DNA from: Entamoeba invadens IP1
Lineage: Eukaryota > Evosea > Mastigamoebida > Endamoebidae
Direction of reading: 5' to 3'
DNA: 64,000 nt
Assembly (NCBI RefSeq): GCF_000330505.1
Contig: NW_004443578.1
Span: 1 to 64,000, forward strand
In this document: one piece after another, positions 10,657 to 22,334 of the stretch
How the letters are laid out: the number at the start of each line of letters is the position of its first letter
Position numbering within the stretch: position 1 is the first letter of the stretch
Made by a program: the position numbers and the translations under genes
Notes under the pieces: generated by a model
Told to the model about the DNA's origin: nothing
Database searches by the model: none
The model's input: only the letters and a program-made list of their open reading frames with translations

Positions 10657-11657
10657 TAGATTATTTAAACTTAATTAATGATAAGGTTGAATTCGTTATA
10701 AAACAGTAATTATAATTAATTGGCTAAAATTGCCCAATAAAATATACAATAATTTGAAAAAAAACAGATAAAAAAATAAATAAAAATATAAAATTGAATT
10801 TTTAAACTCAATTGTTTATGTATTAAAAAAAATAAATAAAATATATTGATTTTTTGAATAAATTTTTAAAATATTAATAATATATTAAAATTAATATTGT
10901 TATAGATAAAATATTATATTTTAAAATTTATATTAATGTTAAAATTTTCATCTTTACTATTGCTGTGTTTGTATTTTTTTCTTACTTTTTACTCATATTT
11001 TCTCTTAAACATTAATTTTGATTGTTTTTTAATTGAATTCAATTTTTTTGTTGAATTTATTTTTATTATTCATTTTGTAATAAATATCAACTTTAAACAT
11101 ATCCTTTCGTCTTTGAGTTTCAATCCCGTTGACGATTACAATTCAAGTCTCCATTTTTGAATTTACATTCAAAATCGCAAATTTATTCAGAATGAATATT
11201 TTTTCTTTTTACAACATCATGCTGACTAATTTGTCATATTTGTTTTTTGAATTCTATTTTTATAAGTTTTTCATGATTATTTATCCAATTGTATTATTTC
11301 CTTACATATTTTATATATTATAGTTTATGATAAAAAGTGTAAATTCGATAATTTTTTGTTTCCTTTATTTCTTAATCTTTATTTCCATAACATTTTGTAT
11401 TTATTTAAATATATAATGTTTTAATGTTTTTTATACTTTAATTGTTTTAATTTTTTGAAGATTATAAAAATAAAATAATATTTAAAAATTATTTGTAATT
11501 TATTTCGAATAATTAGACAAATTTACAACTTAACTAAGGTAGAAAACAAAATGTTTAAAAGCATTAATTTACAAAAATCTTCTTAATTGTTTTAAAATAT
11601 ATACTTAATTCTAATTCATTTTAAAATACAAATAATGAGTTTTTACTTTAACATAAA
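10657..11657. other. AT-rich region, no credible gene
   Basis: Open frames at 10936-11160 and 11129-11323 are made of F, L, I, N and Y codons typical of random AT-rich DNA and lack motifs. Confidence 0.6.
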
Positions 11658-12740
11658 TTAATCAAATTGGTAATAATAATTTGATTCTTTGGTTAAAACG
11701 TCATCTCTTTTGTGAATTCCACAGAAACATCCCATCCACAGACAACAATCTGGACACAACAAAGGACATTTATTTCCATCTTTAATTCCATTAAAAAAAC
11801 TAGATAAATAAGTAAATACAACACCAACAACGAGTGGAATAAACGCCTTCATATAATCCATTTCCAAATTACCCTCATTATATTTCACAACATAACACAA
11901 ACGCAAAGTTGTCAATAAAAGTGCGAACGCAACAATTCCAGCAACCGACACATAAAATGATTCGAAACACCCCGGAATACCCTTTTCTTTGTAATTTTTC
12001 CCAAAAATAGTATCATTATTTTCGCCTCCATTGATTCGGAATATGAACATAATGAATATGGCCAACCAACAACATCCGATGATCAACTCTACAATTACAA
12101 TCAGGACAAATATTAAAGAAATGAAAACGATACCACTTGTGTACCCAAAGATATCAGGTCTTATCAGTTTCACAAATAAAAGAATAATTTAAATGATGAC
12201 ACCTGGACACATTAAAACGGACTTACACAACGAAAAACAATGAAAATAAATACGAACTTTTGTTGGTTTTGTTGTATTTTGTTTCGCATCAATGGGAAGA
12301 TATTCTTCGTCTTCTTTCTCACAAAAATTTACAAGAAACCCACACGAAAGAAAATTCACTACAAATTGTACTAAGAGTGGTAATAAAACATATGATATAG
12401 AAAATATGTCAAATGAGTATATAACAAACAAGACCGTTGTTATAAAAACAACGAATGGAAATAACCCAGTTGCTCCAATATGTGGAAAATTCACAAGGAC
12501 TGCAAGAAAGTATAAATAGAGTGGTGTCGGGTAAAATACAAGTTCAGTGGGTTGCTTTATATTGATATCGGTAACATGTATCATACAATTCAACCAATAT
12601 ACTCCGATAAAAACGTCAATTGAAAAAGGGAGTAATAACAAAGAGATATATCTAGTGTTAATATCAATAACACCATCAAGGGAAAGGGGGTATAACACAC
12701 TAAACGCTTATAAACATGAAAACGTGAATACATCTACTAT
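11658..12740 (-). pseudogene. TMEM185-like multi-pass membrane protein relic
   Basis: Two minus-strand frames (12698-12189 and 12173-11658) are in the same phase, separated only by an in-frame TAA at 12189-12191. A second in-frame TAA near 12710 interrupts an upstream continuation reading VFTFSCL, stop, AFSVLYPLSLDGVID. Together they give a protein of about 350 residues with seven or eight hydrophobic segments and a Cys-rich C-terminal stretch (CPLLCPDCCLWMGCFCG). The first segment, ending in SLDG, recalls the opening helix of the TMEM185 family; that match is tentative. With two stops and no intact start I call it a relic. Stop readthrough or sequence error is the alternative. Confidence 0.5.
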
Positions 12741-13045
12741 GTGATTTGTAAATATAAAAAATAAGAGTGCGTATAACTGCTTTTTAAAATGAATAGTCCA
12801 TTTTTTGCTTCTGCACACCGTGTTCGATATTTGAGCTGCATTATTGATGTTTTGAAGTGTATAAAAAGTAATAAATGAATTCTATCAAAAGCTTGTTTGA
12901 TGGAAAGAGTTTTATATATCATGTCATCGTTCTGTAATTGAGAGTATGTGGAACATGTTTCTGTTATATTGAGAAATAAACGAATATCACTACGAAGTGC
13001 TATTTCTTTCACAACTGAGAGAGGTAGTGTTATATGAGTCGACAT
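12737..13045 (-). CDS. Small hypothetical protein, F-box-like start
   Basis: An ATG at 13045 opens a 102-residue frame. The start LSVVKEIALRSDIRLFLNITETCSTYSQL resembles the F-box-like N-terminal segment of Entamoeba LRR proteins, but no LRRs follow. It could be a short gene or the surviving 5' end of a larger one. It ends directly upstream of the membrane-protein relic. No function can be assigned. Confidence 0.4.
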   Translation of the reverse strand: MSTHITLPLSVVKEIALRSDIRLFLNITETCSTYSQLQNDDMIYKTLSIKQAFDRIHLLLFIHFKTSIMQLKYRTRCAEAKNGLFILKSSYTHSYFLYLQIT

Positions 13046-13483
13046 CTTTGTTTTATTTCTTATTATTAGTTACTTAAAACGATTTTTATAGTAAATATAA
13101 TAATTTTATTTTGAAAAAAACTTGAAATACTTTTATACTATCTCTATACTATTATTATTAACATTTTTGTATAATTTCAAACGACTCAGATGTTAAAATA
13201 TATAGTTAAATTATAATATAATATAAAAAATATTATTTTATTAACATAATAGTATCTGAATTATGATATTTATGTAAATCAAAAAAATCATGTTTTTGTG
13301 TTTAACACTTTCAAAACCATTTAATAATTGGTTTTGATGAATGTTAAGATTATATTATATTATGTTATGTTCGTTAAAGTTGGTTTTTTAAAAAAATAAC
13401 TTACATAATTTATCGTTTTTATTGTATTTTAAACAACAACAAATACTAATAAATAAGTTTTTTGTAACTACAAAAAATAAAAA
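13046..13483. other. AT-rich spacer upstream of LRR gene
   Basis: No gene seen. It presumably holds the promoters of the divergent genes on each side. Confidence 0.5.
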
Positions 13484-14804
13484 ATGGTTATAAAAGACGG
13501 ATATCACATGATGATAGTTTCGAAATATTTTAAGACCATTAATGACTTCGTTTCACTTGAATTAGTGAATACCAAATACAGAGGAACCATGGAGAAGTTT
13601 CACTTCAACCCAATACCACTCGACACAACATCAATAAAGTATTTTGTGAACATTGAGACATTAAACATTTGGAATACAAAAGAAGAGACCTTTGGTAACG
13701 ATTTTCATAAATCAGTTGAAATTACTAGAAAATCTAAAAATCCAAATAAATACATATTTTTCAAAATAGTAGTGTGGTACAATGTCGATTATAACACTTT
13801 CGTGTTAAACAAAAATTCTAATTTCTTATTCAAAGATGTTACATTCACTAAGAATGACAGACTAAAATATGGATCAACAATTCCAAAAGAAGTTGCATCA
13901 CTTGGAGTTGATACTTTTCGGTCTTTAAATTCCATCGACTTTATAATTCTTCCCCAAAACGTCACACAAATTCATGAAAGGTGTTTCGAAGGTTGTTCAA
14001 CACTAACTTCTCTCAAAATCACAACAAATCTGATGAAAATAGAACCTGGAGCATTTTCAATGTGTCGAACTCTGAGAAGAGTATTTTTACCATTTCAAAC
14101 ACAATATCATTCCACAGCACAATCTGATAATATAAATGGTTTGTGTATAAACACTATATGTTTATAACAATTTAAATTATTATTAATAAATTAATTATAC
14201 TATAATACTATAATAAAACAACTCACGTGAAGTAAACATTAATAATTATAATCAACCAAAGAGTTACTTGGGTGGGTGTTGTTTCAATTGTTGTGAATCA
14301 CTTGTAGAAGTTGAGCTTCCTGATTTTTATGAGCATTATGGAAGTGATTGCTTCTCAAAATGCTCGAGTCTTCAAACTATTAAAATATCGGAGAGTGTCA
14401 CACATCTCAATGATTATTGTTTCAATCAATGCATTTCATTGAGTATAGTGGTGTTTAACAAAAACTTGCGATTTATTGGAAAAAGTTGTTTTGCGTACTG
14501 TTCTTCACTCTGTGAAATAAATCTCCCACCAACAGTAGAAAAGCTCGAAACACTTTCATTTATTGAATGTAAAAATTTGATGGTATTAAGTGTGCCTGAT
14601 AATACAACGTATATTGGTGAATACTCCTTTGACCACTGCAACAAACTTTCAAATATAACATTTAACACAAAACTCGTCGAAATTCGAAATAACTCTTTTT
14701 CTTATTGTGATTGTCTGACAAATGTATTTATACCAAAGAACATTAAGATTATTGAAAAATATGCGTTTCAAAAATGTACAAATTTGAATATTATTTTCAA
14801 ATAG
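13484..14804 (+). CDS. BspA-type LRR protein, probably with one intron
   Basis: The ATG at 13484 starts the usual F-box-like segment (YHMMIVSKYFKTINDFVSLELVNTKYRG). LRR_5 repeats follow, then a stop-containing stretch, then more LRR_5 repeats to a TAG at 14804. A GTTTGT at 14139 and an AAG ending at 14232 define a 94-nt intron. Removing it joins both halves in frame (exons 13484-14138 and 14233-14804) to give 408 residues. The alternative is a small insertion that disrupts the gene. The same AAG acceptor is needed at 60109, which makes splicing plausible. The joined region between the two LRR blocks is about 26 residues long and Asn-rich, longer than a normal repeat. Confidence 0.75.
14139..14232 (+). 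other. Putative intron, GTTTGT...GAAG
   Basis: This 94-nt AT-rich segment has the invariant Entamoeba donor GTTTGT and an AAG acceptor. It splits a codon after its first base, and the next frame stays open into the second LRR block. Confidence 0.6.
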
Positions 14805-15552
14805 AATAACGTAATTTACAATAAACAATGCTTTTAAACGTATTTAAAAATCATTTGAACGCATATAAAAGTTCATGTGTTGTTGTCTTTAAACAAATTT
14901 CTATGTTTAACTTTCGTTGTTATATTTAAAGATTTATATTTTATAATTATATTAAAATTACAAAAAGTTGAAAATAAATTTAAGCGGAATTAAAATCTCT
15001 TGTTTATTTAATAATTTATGTTTTTTAAGTTAATTAATAAAAAAATACACGAACCAAAAAAGAAAATACATCAAAACTTGAATTAATGAATTAATATATC
15101 AGTAAGAACTCGTAATTCGAAAAACTAAAGCATTATTTTAAGTTTTAAGTGTTAAATAAAACAAAAATATGTTATTTTGTAAACGTTTTAAACAACAGTT
15201 CAAAATTTATATTTTTGTGAAATTCATTATTAAAATATACCAAAATTGGTCTTATATCGTTATATGGTTGACAAGAAACGGCTTTTATTTTATATTAAAT
15301 CGGTCATTAGGTAAAAAGAGGAAAAACATTTAACAATACGATGGTTTTTAAAATATCTTTCCGAAATATAACGTTTATCATGGTCCAAATTGTACCAGAT
15401 TATGTTAGAGACAAGATAAGGTTTGTAGACTAACCGTACAATTAATTTTTATTTTTTGTGTGAAAACAAACAAAATTTATTGAATCTTGACATTTATATA
15501 AAACCATTTGATTAATTATAAATTGGCACAATAATTTAAAAAATTGTCACTA
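14805..15552. other. AT-rich spacer, possible decayed MITE
   Basis: No gene. The stretch around 15290-15440 loosely resembles the GAGT-family MITE core (TTTCCGAAATAT, ATGGTCCAAA) and may be an old copy, but I cannot define its ends. Confidence 0.35.
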
Positions 15553-15720
15553 GAATTAGTTGATTGTTGTCTCATTCACAAAAATAATTGATTTTTATTT
15601 TAAAAAACGAAAAACAGGAAAAATATTTAGACTACAATTTTGGGAGTTTTCGAAATAATTCCTGAAATATTTCGCTTATAACTGTCCAAAAATTTTCAGA
15701 CAACTTTTACCAAATCACTC
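15553..15720. mobile_element. TA-flanked MITE (GAGT family), copy 2
   Basis: This diverged 168-bp copy is in the same orientation as the one at 10429. Its left end is GAATTAGTTGATTGTTGTCT and its right end, reversed, is GAGTGATTTGGTAAAAGTTG. TA lies outside both ends (15551-15552 and 15721-15722). It shares AATAATTGATTTTTATTTTA and the TCCAAAAATTTTCAGACAAC block with the other copies. Confidence 0.7.
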
Positions 15721-15799
15721 TATAAAATAAAACCATAATTAAAGTCAAGACTCAAGCCGCAATTATTAAATAATTTTTTAAAACAACTTAAATAAACAA

Positions 15800-17623
15800 A
15801 TGGGAGTTGTACATCTCGAGCCAATCTACTTAGCAAATGTTGCGATATATATTGACAGGTTTTCTTCATTTGAAACATTTCAGTGTGTTTCAAAAAATTG
15901 TGTGACCGCACTTGAAATGCTTCACATAAATCCACCGAAGCTGTGTGTTGGGATGAAGTACCTTGTACGGGTACTCCCTCAACTTAATACAGTTTTCTTC
16001 TCTATGGAAAACGCCACAAATGAACTGAAAGGCGACTTAATTAACAAAGTTCGATGGATTGATTCGACAAAGGAAACAACACGATGTGAAAAAATTGCAC
16101 CACAGTTTGAAGACAAAATTCAAAAGTTGAGAATTTTCCCGTACGACATTAAAAATTTAGCAAAATACTTTTACCTTAACTATTTAATTATCGAGCAATT
16201 TAATACAATAGATTTGGATAAATTAAAAGATGTGTTGAGTTTCAAAAACATTACAAAAGTCATTGTATATATCATCAACGAAAATTTAGAGAAAAAAGAT
16301 ATAAATTTAATAAAAACAATTTCGAGCAATTCACAAGCATGTCATCTTACTGTAGTCGCCAAAGACACTCCAAATTATGAAGACAAAAATTTGAGAATTT
16401 TACAAATCGATGTCAACGCTTTAAGAACAAGAAAAATAGAAATTAATTTGAACTCCAGTAAAGAACAAAATACAGATGAACAATTTAATGAAGACAATTT
16501 AGAAGTACCATTTATGATACAAGAAGAAATGCACTTTTCTTTTAAAATGCAAAGAAATGATTATGATTATAAAATAACTCAAATTGAAAAAATAGATGTT
16601 TTAGAAAGCATTTTTCTATCTGGAAGTGTGTCTAAAATCAAAGTTAATGTCATCGGTGATGCTTTTGACTCTGAGAAATTTCTAAAGAACTTCCACCATT
16701 TTGCAAACGACTTTCAAACCATAATGAATGAACATAGTAAAAACTACTATGTCTCTGAGGATATTTTTAATATGATAGGGGCACCTGATCTATTCCAGAT
16801 TGACATCGACGCATTCATTGAAGGTAAAACTCTCATTTTTGACATCAATTTTATTGGGGATTTTAAAGAGAAAAAGTCGAAAAAATATGATGTTCAAGAT
16901 GATATTATTAAAACCGAACGAAATAACAAGAACATTGAAAAATTGATGGAGGGGTTTGTTCTTAAAAACGAGATTTATAAAGGAGAAATAACGCTATTTG
17001 TCGATCTCCATGTTGAAAATTGTAAAGCCGACTTGAGCCACAAAAATGTAACTTTCGAGCTCAAATTTGGGAATTTTGAAAAGGAAAAGCCGAAGTTTGT
17101 GTTGAGAAAGGGTGGTTTATTGACTTCAAATTTCTATATATCGAAGTTGAGTATCAATAATTTAGTATTTAAAAGGGTGGATATCCCAAGTGTAAACACT
17201 TACGTCTTTAAAGGTGTGAAATACGAAATAAACAATTTTGATAACAAAAAGGAGTGTTTTGTGACATGTTTGTCTGATTGTAATTACACAGAACGACTTA
17301 AAAAAATCGACATCAATAAAACAATTGTTTTCCCACAAAACAAGACAATAAAATTTGAACCCAAATATATTTGTGATACAGTATTATACACTATTGACTA
17401 TCGGGTTATGGGAAATATCCCAAAATTTGAGCTTGTTTTAACATTGATAAACAGAGATGATGAAAGTGTGAAACGGACATACTCTAAACAAAAAATAAAA
17501 GTTGAAAAAACCATAAAACAAGATGTTTCAGATGAAAGCGATGAAGAATATATTCAAAGTGAAGAAAGTGAAAATGAAAGTGTTGATGAAGCAGATAAAT
17601 GCTATTTATGGGGTGGTGATTGA
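15800..17623 (+). CDS. 607-residue protein with F-box-like N-terminus
   Basis: The frame runs from the ATG at 15800 to a TGA at 17623 without breaks. The first 50 residues (EPIYLANVAIYIDRFSSFETFQCVSKNCVTALEMLHINP) match the F-box-like segment that opens the LRR_5 proteins nearby. LRRs are absent, however: the rest is a mixed alpha/beta sequence with many charged residues and no motif I know. The last 35 residues are strongly acidic and Ser-rich (DESDEEYIQSEESENES). There is no signal peptide or membrane span. If the N-terminal segment acts like an F-box, it could be an adaptor for a cullin ligase; that is inference. Confidence 0.85.
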   Translation: MGVVHLEPIYLANVAIYIDRFSSFETFQCVSKNCVTALEMLHINPPKLCVGMKYLVRVLPQLNTVFFSMENATNELKGDLINKVRWIDSTKETTRCEKIAPQFEDKIQKLRIFPYDIKNLAKYFYLNYLIIEQFNTIDLDKLKDVLSFKNITKVIVYIINENLEKKDINLIKTISSNSQACHLTVVAKDTPNYEDKNLRILQIDVNALRTRKIEINLNSSKEQNTDEQFNEDNLEVPFMIQEEMHFSFKMQRNDYDYKITQIEKIDVLESIFLSGSVSKIKVNVIGDAFDSEKFLKNFHHFANDFQTIMNEHSKNYYVSEDIFNMIGAPDLFQIDIDAFIEGKTLIFDINFIGDFKEKKSKKYDVQDDIIKTERNNKNIEKLMEGFVLKNEIYKGEITLFVDLHVENCKADLSHKNVTFELKFGNFEKEKPKFVLRKGGLLTSNFYISKLSINNLVFKRVDIPSVNTYVFKGVKYEINNFDNKKECFVTCLSDCNYTERLKKIDINKTIVFPQNKTIKFEPKYICDTVLYTIDYRVMGNIPKFELVLTLINRDDESVKRTYSKQKIKVEKTIKQDVSDESDEEYIQSEESENESVDEADKCYLWGGD

Positions 17624-17814
17624 TAAGTAACAATATTATTGAATATTCTTTGTTTTTATTTTATTTACGTTTATACCATATACCCCAGTAATTGTTATTA
17701 AAAAAGATAATAATTGGTATTTTATTAATAATAAAACCTCAAAAATATAAACAAATAAAACAATAATTATATTTAAAAAAACATAAATAAAAATAAAACT
17801 ATTATTATCAAAAA

Positions 17815-17896
17815 CGACAACGGCAGGATTTGAACCTACGCCTCAAATGAGAAATGATTTCGAGTCATACGCCTTGGACCACTCGGCCACGTTGTC
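17815..17896 (-). tRNA. tRNA-Ser(CGA)
   Basis: On the minus strand the acceptor stem GACAACG pairs with CGTTGTC. The D arm is TGGCCGAGTGG, the anticodon loop reads CTCGAAA (anticodon CGA, Ser codon UCG), a long variable arm marks class II, and the T arm holds GGTTCAAATCC. Including the discriminator G it is 82 nt with no intron, and a T5 terminator follows (GTTTTTG on the minus strand). The first pair of the anticodon stem appears mismatched. It stands alone and not in a tandem array. Confidence 0.95.
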
Positions 17897-18037
17897 TTAA
17901 TTAATTTATAGATAGGTATATATATTTATTAACATTTAGAGAATAACAACAATCTAATTTTATTTTCATCATTTTTAATTACTTAAAAACTATTGTTTAT
18001 TAGTATAATACTATTACAAATAATACTTTAAAATCGC

Positions 18038-20700
18038 TCACTTAGAATCCCAGTCGTTTTTGTTCGTCAACTTATCTTCAATACTGTCTGATATCTTCGA
18101 TAATAAATCGTCGATTTCCGCTTGAGCAAATTTACTTTTAAATTTTCGATCCAATCCACCACCCACCGATTCTGGGAACAGTTTACCACCCAGCCATTCT
18201 TGTGCTCCAGAAGTAAGTCCCTCGAGCCCTCCTCCAATCAGTGAGTCACTTAATGTATCTTTGTTGATATCTCCCGTAGCCGCTGAGTATAATAAATTCT
18301 CGAGAGCTCCTGTGCCTCCAATCGCAAGTCCTGAGTATACTGTGCCAAGTCCACTTGTTGCAATTGCCCCTTTAATAGCACCAGCACCAGACTTAATAAG
18401 TACTGCAGTCCAATTGATGTCATCTCCATTTTTTAGTTGTTGATACACTTCCAACCCTCCTTCAAGCATTACACCAGCTCCAACAAGAACATAAGGCGCT
18501 GCTGGTGGGAAGAAGACTGAAATTCCAATTGATGCGATTGTGATACCTCCAATGATTGCAATTTCACCCCAATCTATTTTTTTAACTGACTATACCGAAA
18601 ATGTGGGTCTGGGCTTTCACAAGATTTGTACTCTGAAGAGGGAGCCATGCACTCAGTTCATGAAGAAAGCTGTTGTACTCTGATTGACAAAAAGCCATGT
18701 CTGAACACTTCTTAATGGAATTCTCAAGTCGACTGAAAAAAACGCTCCAAGCCGTTTGGACCATCTCCAAAGCGATGTCCTGGAACTTTTCTGGGTTTTG
18801 AATTTTCGAGAGTCGATTCACAAAGATATCTAAAACAATTGAGACCGTCACACCAAATGGAAACATGTTATCTCCCAAACCATATTTATCTTTTCCGTTA
18901 TAAATCCACTTGAAATTTGTTCTGAGGTATTCAGAGAAATACAATTCAAGTTTGGCCAAGTTGTCATTGCCAACTTCAAATTTAGGAATCTTGTAAAACA
19001 AATCTTTGTCCGTAAGGTATATGGTAACGGTTCCGGGCTGCCCTTGTCTTCCAGATCTCCCAGCAGCTTGTTCTAATGCTCTCTGGTTTGCCATTTGAAA
19101 AGGAATAATTACATGAAGACCGCCCGATGATAAAGACTGCTTTGAAAGTTGATGTCAACCCCTCTCCCGGCTGCAGAAGTTGCTATGGTGACTCTTTTTG
19201 ACTCTCCTTCTTGTGTTATAGATACTCTATCTGCTGGTGGATTCACTGCAGTTATTACACTTGATTCTTTGTATATTTTCTCTACAAACTCGTTAACTCT
19301 ATTAATAGAATCCATGATAACAAGTACTAATCTTCCTCGTCTTGTTTCATTTATAATTTCTTTGTATATCTTTACATAAATTTGTACAAGTGAATTTGGT
19401 AGTTGAACCATAATCACATTTTCTGTGAACAGAAGTGACGTGGTACTTTAAAGATATTGACACCATATTCTCGATTCAGCATTTGTTGTTCATCAGCACT
19501 ACCAATTTTTCCAGTCACTTTTCGATGTTGTGATACAAATTGAAATATCCATGTTGTGTAATTTGGCTTATAGAAACTGATGGACTTTTTGGAGTCAATC
19601 CTTCCTTTATCTCAATCATTTCATGGATGTAATTGTTTATCTGCTCCCCTTTCTCTTGAAGCCTGTGTTCGAGTAAATTATAACTATTTCTCCATCTTCT
19701 ATAATGTAATCTGTGTTCTTGATATTCATTTCAGCAGTCTTTGCGGCAAGTTTGAGTAGATCAACTTCATCATCATCGAAATTACCACACTTTGGGAAGT
19801 AGTATTTCAACACTTTAACTATTTCAGGAACTGGACAGTTGCGCAAGATAAACACTATCTTGAGTACATCACTTGAAAATGCCAATTTGATGTTTTTTGT
19901 GATAATTGCATGAGACATTGACTCATCAAGTAACATATTGTCAAATTCATCATCAACAACATCATAAGGACGATGTTTTAGAGATGTTGCTTTGAAATAT
20001 AAATGCAAATACACAAGTTCAAAATTGGAGTTTGTCGAGTATACAATGTTATAATCAAATGCTTGACAATTAAATGACTCGAGTGTGTCTTTGTTGTCTT
20101 CATTTTCAACAAAAGTGTTGTTTGTTATAAAATTCTTGTCACTTTTGTGTTGAAAAGTACTCCACTGCTCAACCCAAAAAGATCTAAGTACATTTTCTGT
20201 TCATCTTGGTCTCTTCTTGCCAACTCCAAATTAGATGTGACAATGTTTGCTTTACGTTTAAACTTCACCAAAACAATACTCGGTGTTGTAATGATAAATG
20301 ACTTTCCTTCACCTGTTTTGGTCTCACATTTTGCACCTTTGTGGTTCAATATTCAATCTGCACATATTAAAAAACATATTTAAATAAATAGTTTTTATTT
20401 ATTTAAACTAAAAACGAATAAAACCTGAACAGGATGTGGGACAATGTGTTATCCATTAATTAATGCAATTTTGTCTGAGAGATAAATGTGTCAACAAACA
20501 GCTCCACAGACCTTGGCAATTTCACTGACTGAACTTGTTAGAGGAGAGAATGTGCTATTTATTCCACAATTGACTCTAATGTGTTATAACAATCTGACCA
20601 ATTCTGCATATTTTGCGTTGCATCTATCATACCTAACCATATCATCCACACTTATTTCTCTTGTTTTTTGTGTCACATTAACATTCTGTGTTTCTTGAGT
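18038..20700 (-). pseudogene. SecA-like DEAD ATPase relic
   Basis: Minus-strand fragments in shifting frames carry the motifs of the SecA translocase motor in the correct order: KCETKTGEGKSFIITTPSIV (Walker A) near 20320, IVYSTNSNFEL near 20040, DVVDDEFDNMLLDES (Walker B) near 19950, VTGKIGSADEQQMLNREYGV near 19490, VTIATSAAGRGVDI near 19190 and LEQAAGRSGRQGQPG near 19070. Upstream, to about 20700, broken frames continue (ISVDDMVRYDRCNAKYAELV). Downstream, the 18038-18469 frame adds a Gly-rich hydrophobic tail (IKSGAGAIKGAIATSGLG) that may be the protein's C-terminus. At least five frame breaks make it a pseudogene. SecA is bacterial and plastidial, so the source may be lateral transfer. Confidence 0.82.
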
Positions 20701-22334
20701 ATTATTAATATTTTGAACACTTGCTTTCTTAACAAATTGGGGTTTTGGTTTGTCTTTTTATTTATTAATTGATCTCTCTAACAACTTTTAGAGTTCCAGT
20801 AGGTATGTACTCTCAATTTGATATTAAAAGGTTTTGAGGCAATTTTTCTTGTTCGAAGTTGTAATTGTATTGGATGTATCCTCTTTGTTTTGGGGTTTTT
20901 TATTCGTTTCTTGGTCTTTTGATAACAGATTACGGCAGGCAAAAGTATTACATCGTAATATTTTAAGTAACCCGCAACAGTCCAGAACAGTTGGATAAAT
21001 ACCAACGACGCTGTCTGGTAAAAAAGAGTATCTGTAAATTGTAAAACTGTTCAAATAAGTATCCACAATGTTGTGTGATATTACCAATGATAAAAAAATT
21101 TAACTTTGTAATTGGCAGTAGATTAAACCACTTATTTTCACATTTCAACTGTTTGAGAAACACACAATTATAAAAAAATAAATTAAATTATTAAAACAAA
21201 TATTTAAAATCAAAACATTTATTGTAAATCCAAACAACATAATTATTAAAAAAATGATTTTGTATGTTTTTTAGAATATGACTATGTTATTTATATATAT
21301 GAAATTAAATTATAATTTAATCAATATTTTCAAAACATAGTTATGTTATAATAAATAAAAATATATCTTGACAGTCTAAGTCACATTTGTAAATTAAAAT
21401 TTTAGATATTTTTTTATTTTTTTCCATAAATTTGTTCCTTTTTATTATTAATATTAATATTAATATTAATATTAATTATTTAAACACAATAATGCCAAGA
21501 TTATTAATTTGTTTATGATATTATTTAATTGTTTCAAAAAAGAAAAACATATAATTATTTTTAATTGAAATAGGTTAGTGTTTTTCAACTTTTTTTATCG
21601 ATCATCACTATTTAACCAACGCTAAATGATATTTTTATTTTTGTTTCCCAAATAAAAACCATTTTTAATAAACCATATAAAACACATTTTATGTTTTTTT
21701 CCTTATATCAAAATATGGAAAAAAAGATAATTTGTAACTTTTTTAAATAATATTTTTGAAATTAATTAAATCAATTGTCTATTTATACATATTTATTCAC
21801 AATCACTTTACAACCAATCATCTATTAATTAAGTTAGCAACATGAATATTTTTCTATAGATGTTGCTGACTTAAAATTAAAATGTTTATAATGTAATAAA
21901 ATTATTTGTTTTAAAATATTTGAATGGTTATCAATTCTTTTAAAAATTAACATAAAGAAGCAAAATGTGAAAAGAAACTAACAAATATTTTTATAGCAAC
22001 TTAAAAGAATTCAGTGATTATATATAATTTTTTAACTCGTGGGTAAATAAACAAATTAACTGGTTTTAAACAAGAAAAAATAAAAACTCGTTTAAATTAA
22101 GATAGAGAAGTGTTTAAAAACAAAATTATACTTCAAATGTCAAGTTTTATATTTCACTTTAGTTGTTAGAATTAATCGTTTGTAAAACTGAATGTTGTAT
22201 ATTTTTTGTATCATATATATTCTATAATTATTTTGTATATCATTGTGATTGTGAGAATACATCTAATTATTATAAAATTCTTTAATATTTTATTAAAAAA
22301 CAATAAAAACGTAATAATCACTTATTTTTTAAAA
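20701..22334. other. AT-rich region without genes
   Basis: About 1.6 kb with no credible gene. It includes a short ATTAAT hexamer repeat at 21446-21477. Overlapping frames near 20780-21160 are compositionally biased and carry no motif. Confidence 0.55.

Noticed and set aside
10936..11323. Two hydrophobic open frames that look like membrane proteins
   Set aside because: Their composition (F, L, I, N, Y) is what random AT-rich DNA gives, and nothing conserved is visible.
14139..14232. A MITE insertion interrupting the LRR gene
   Set aside because: The segment has no inverted ends or target duplication, while an intron with GTTTGT and AAG restores the frame exactly. The intron reading is preferred though not proven.
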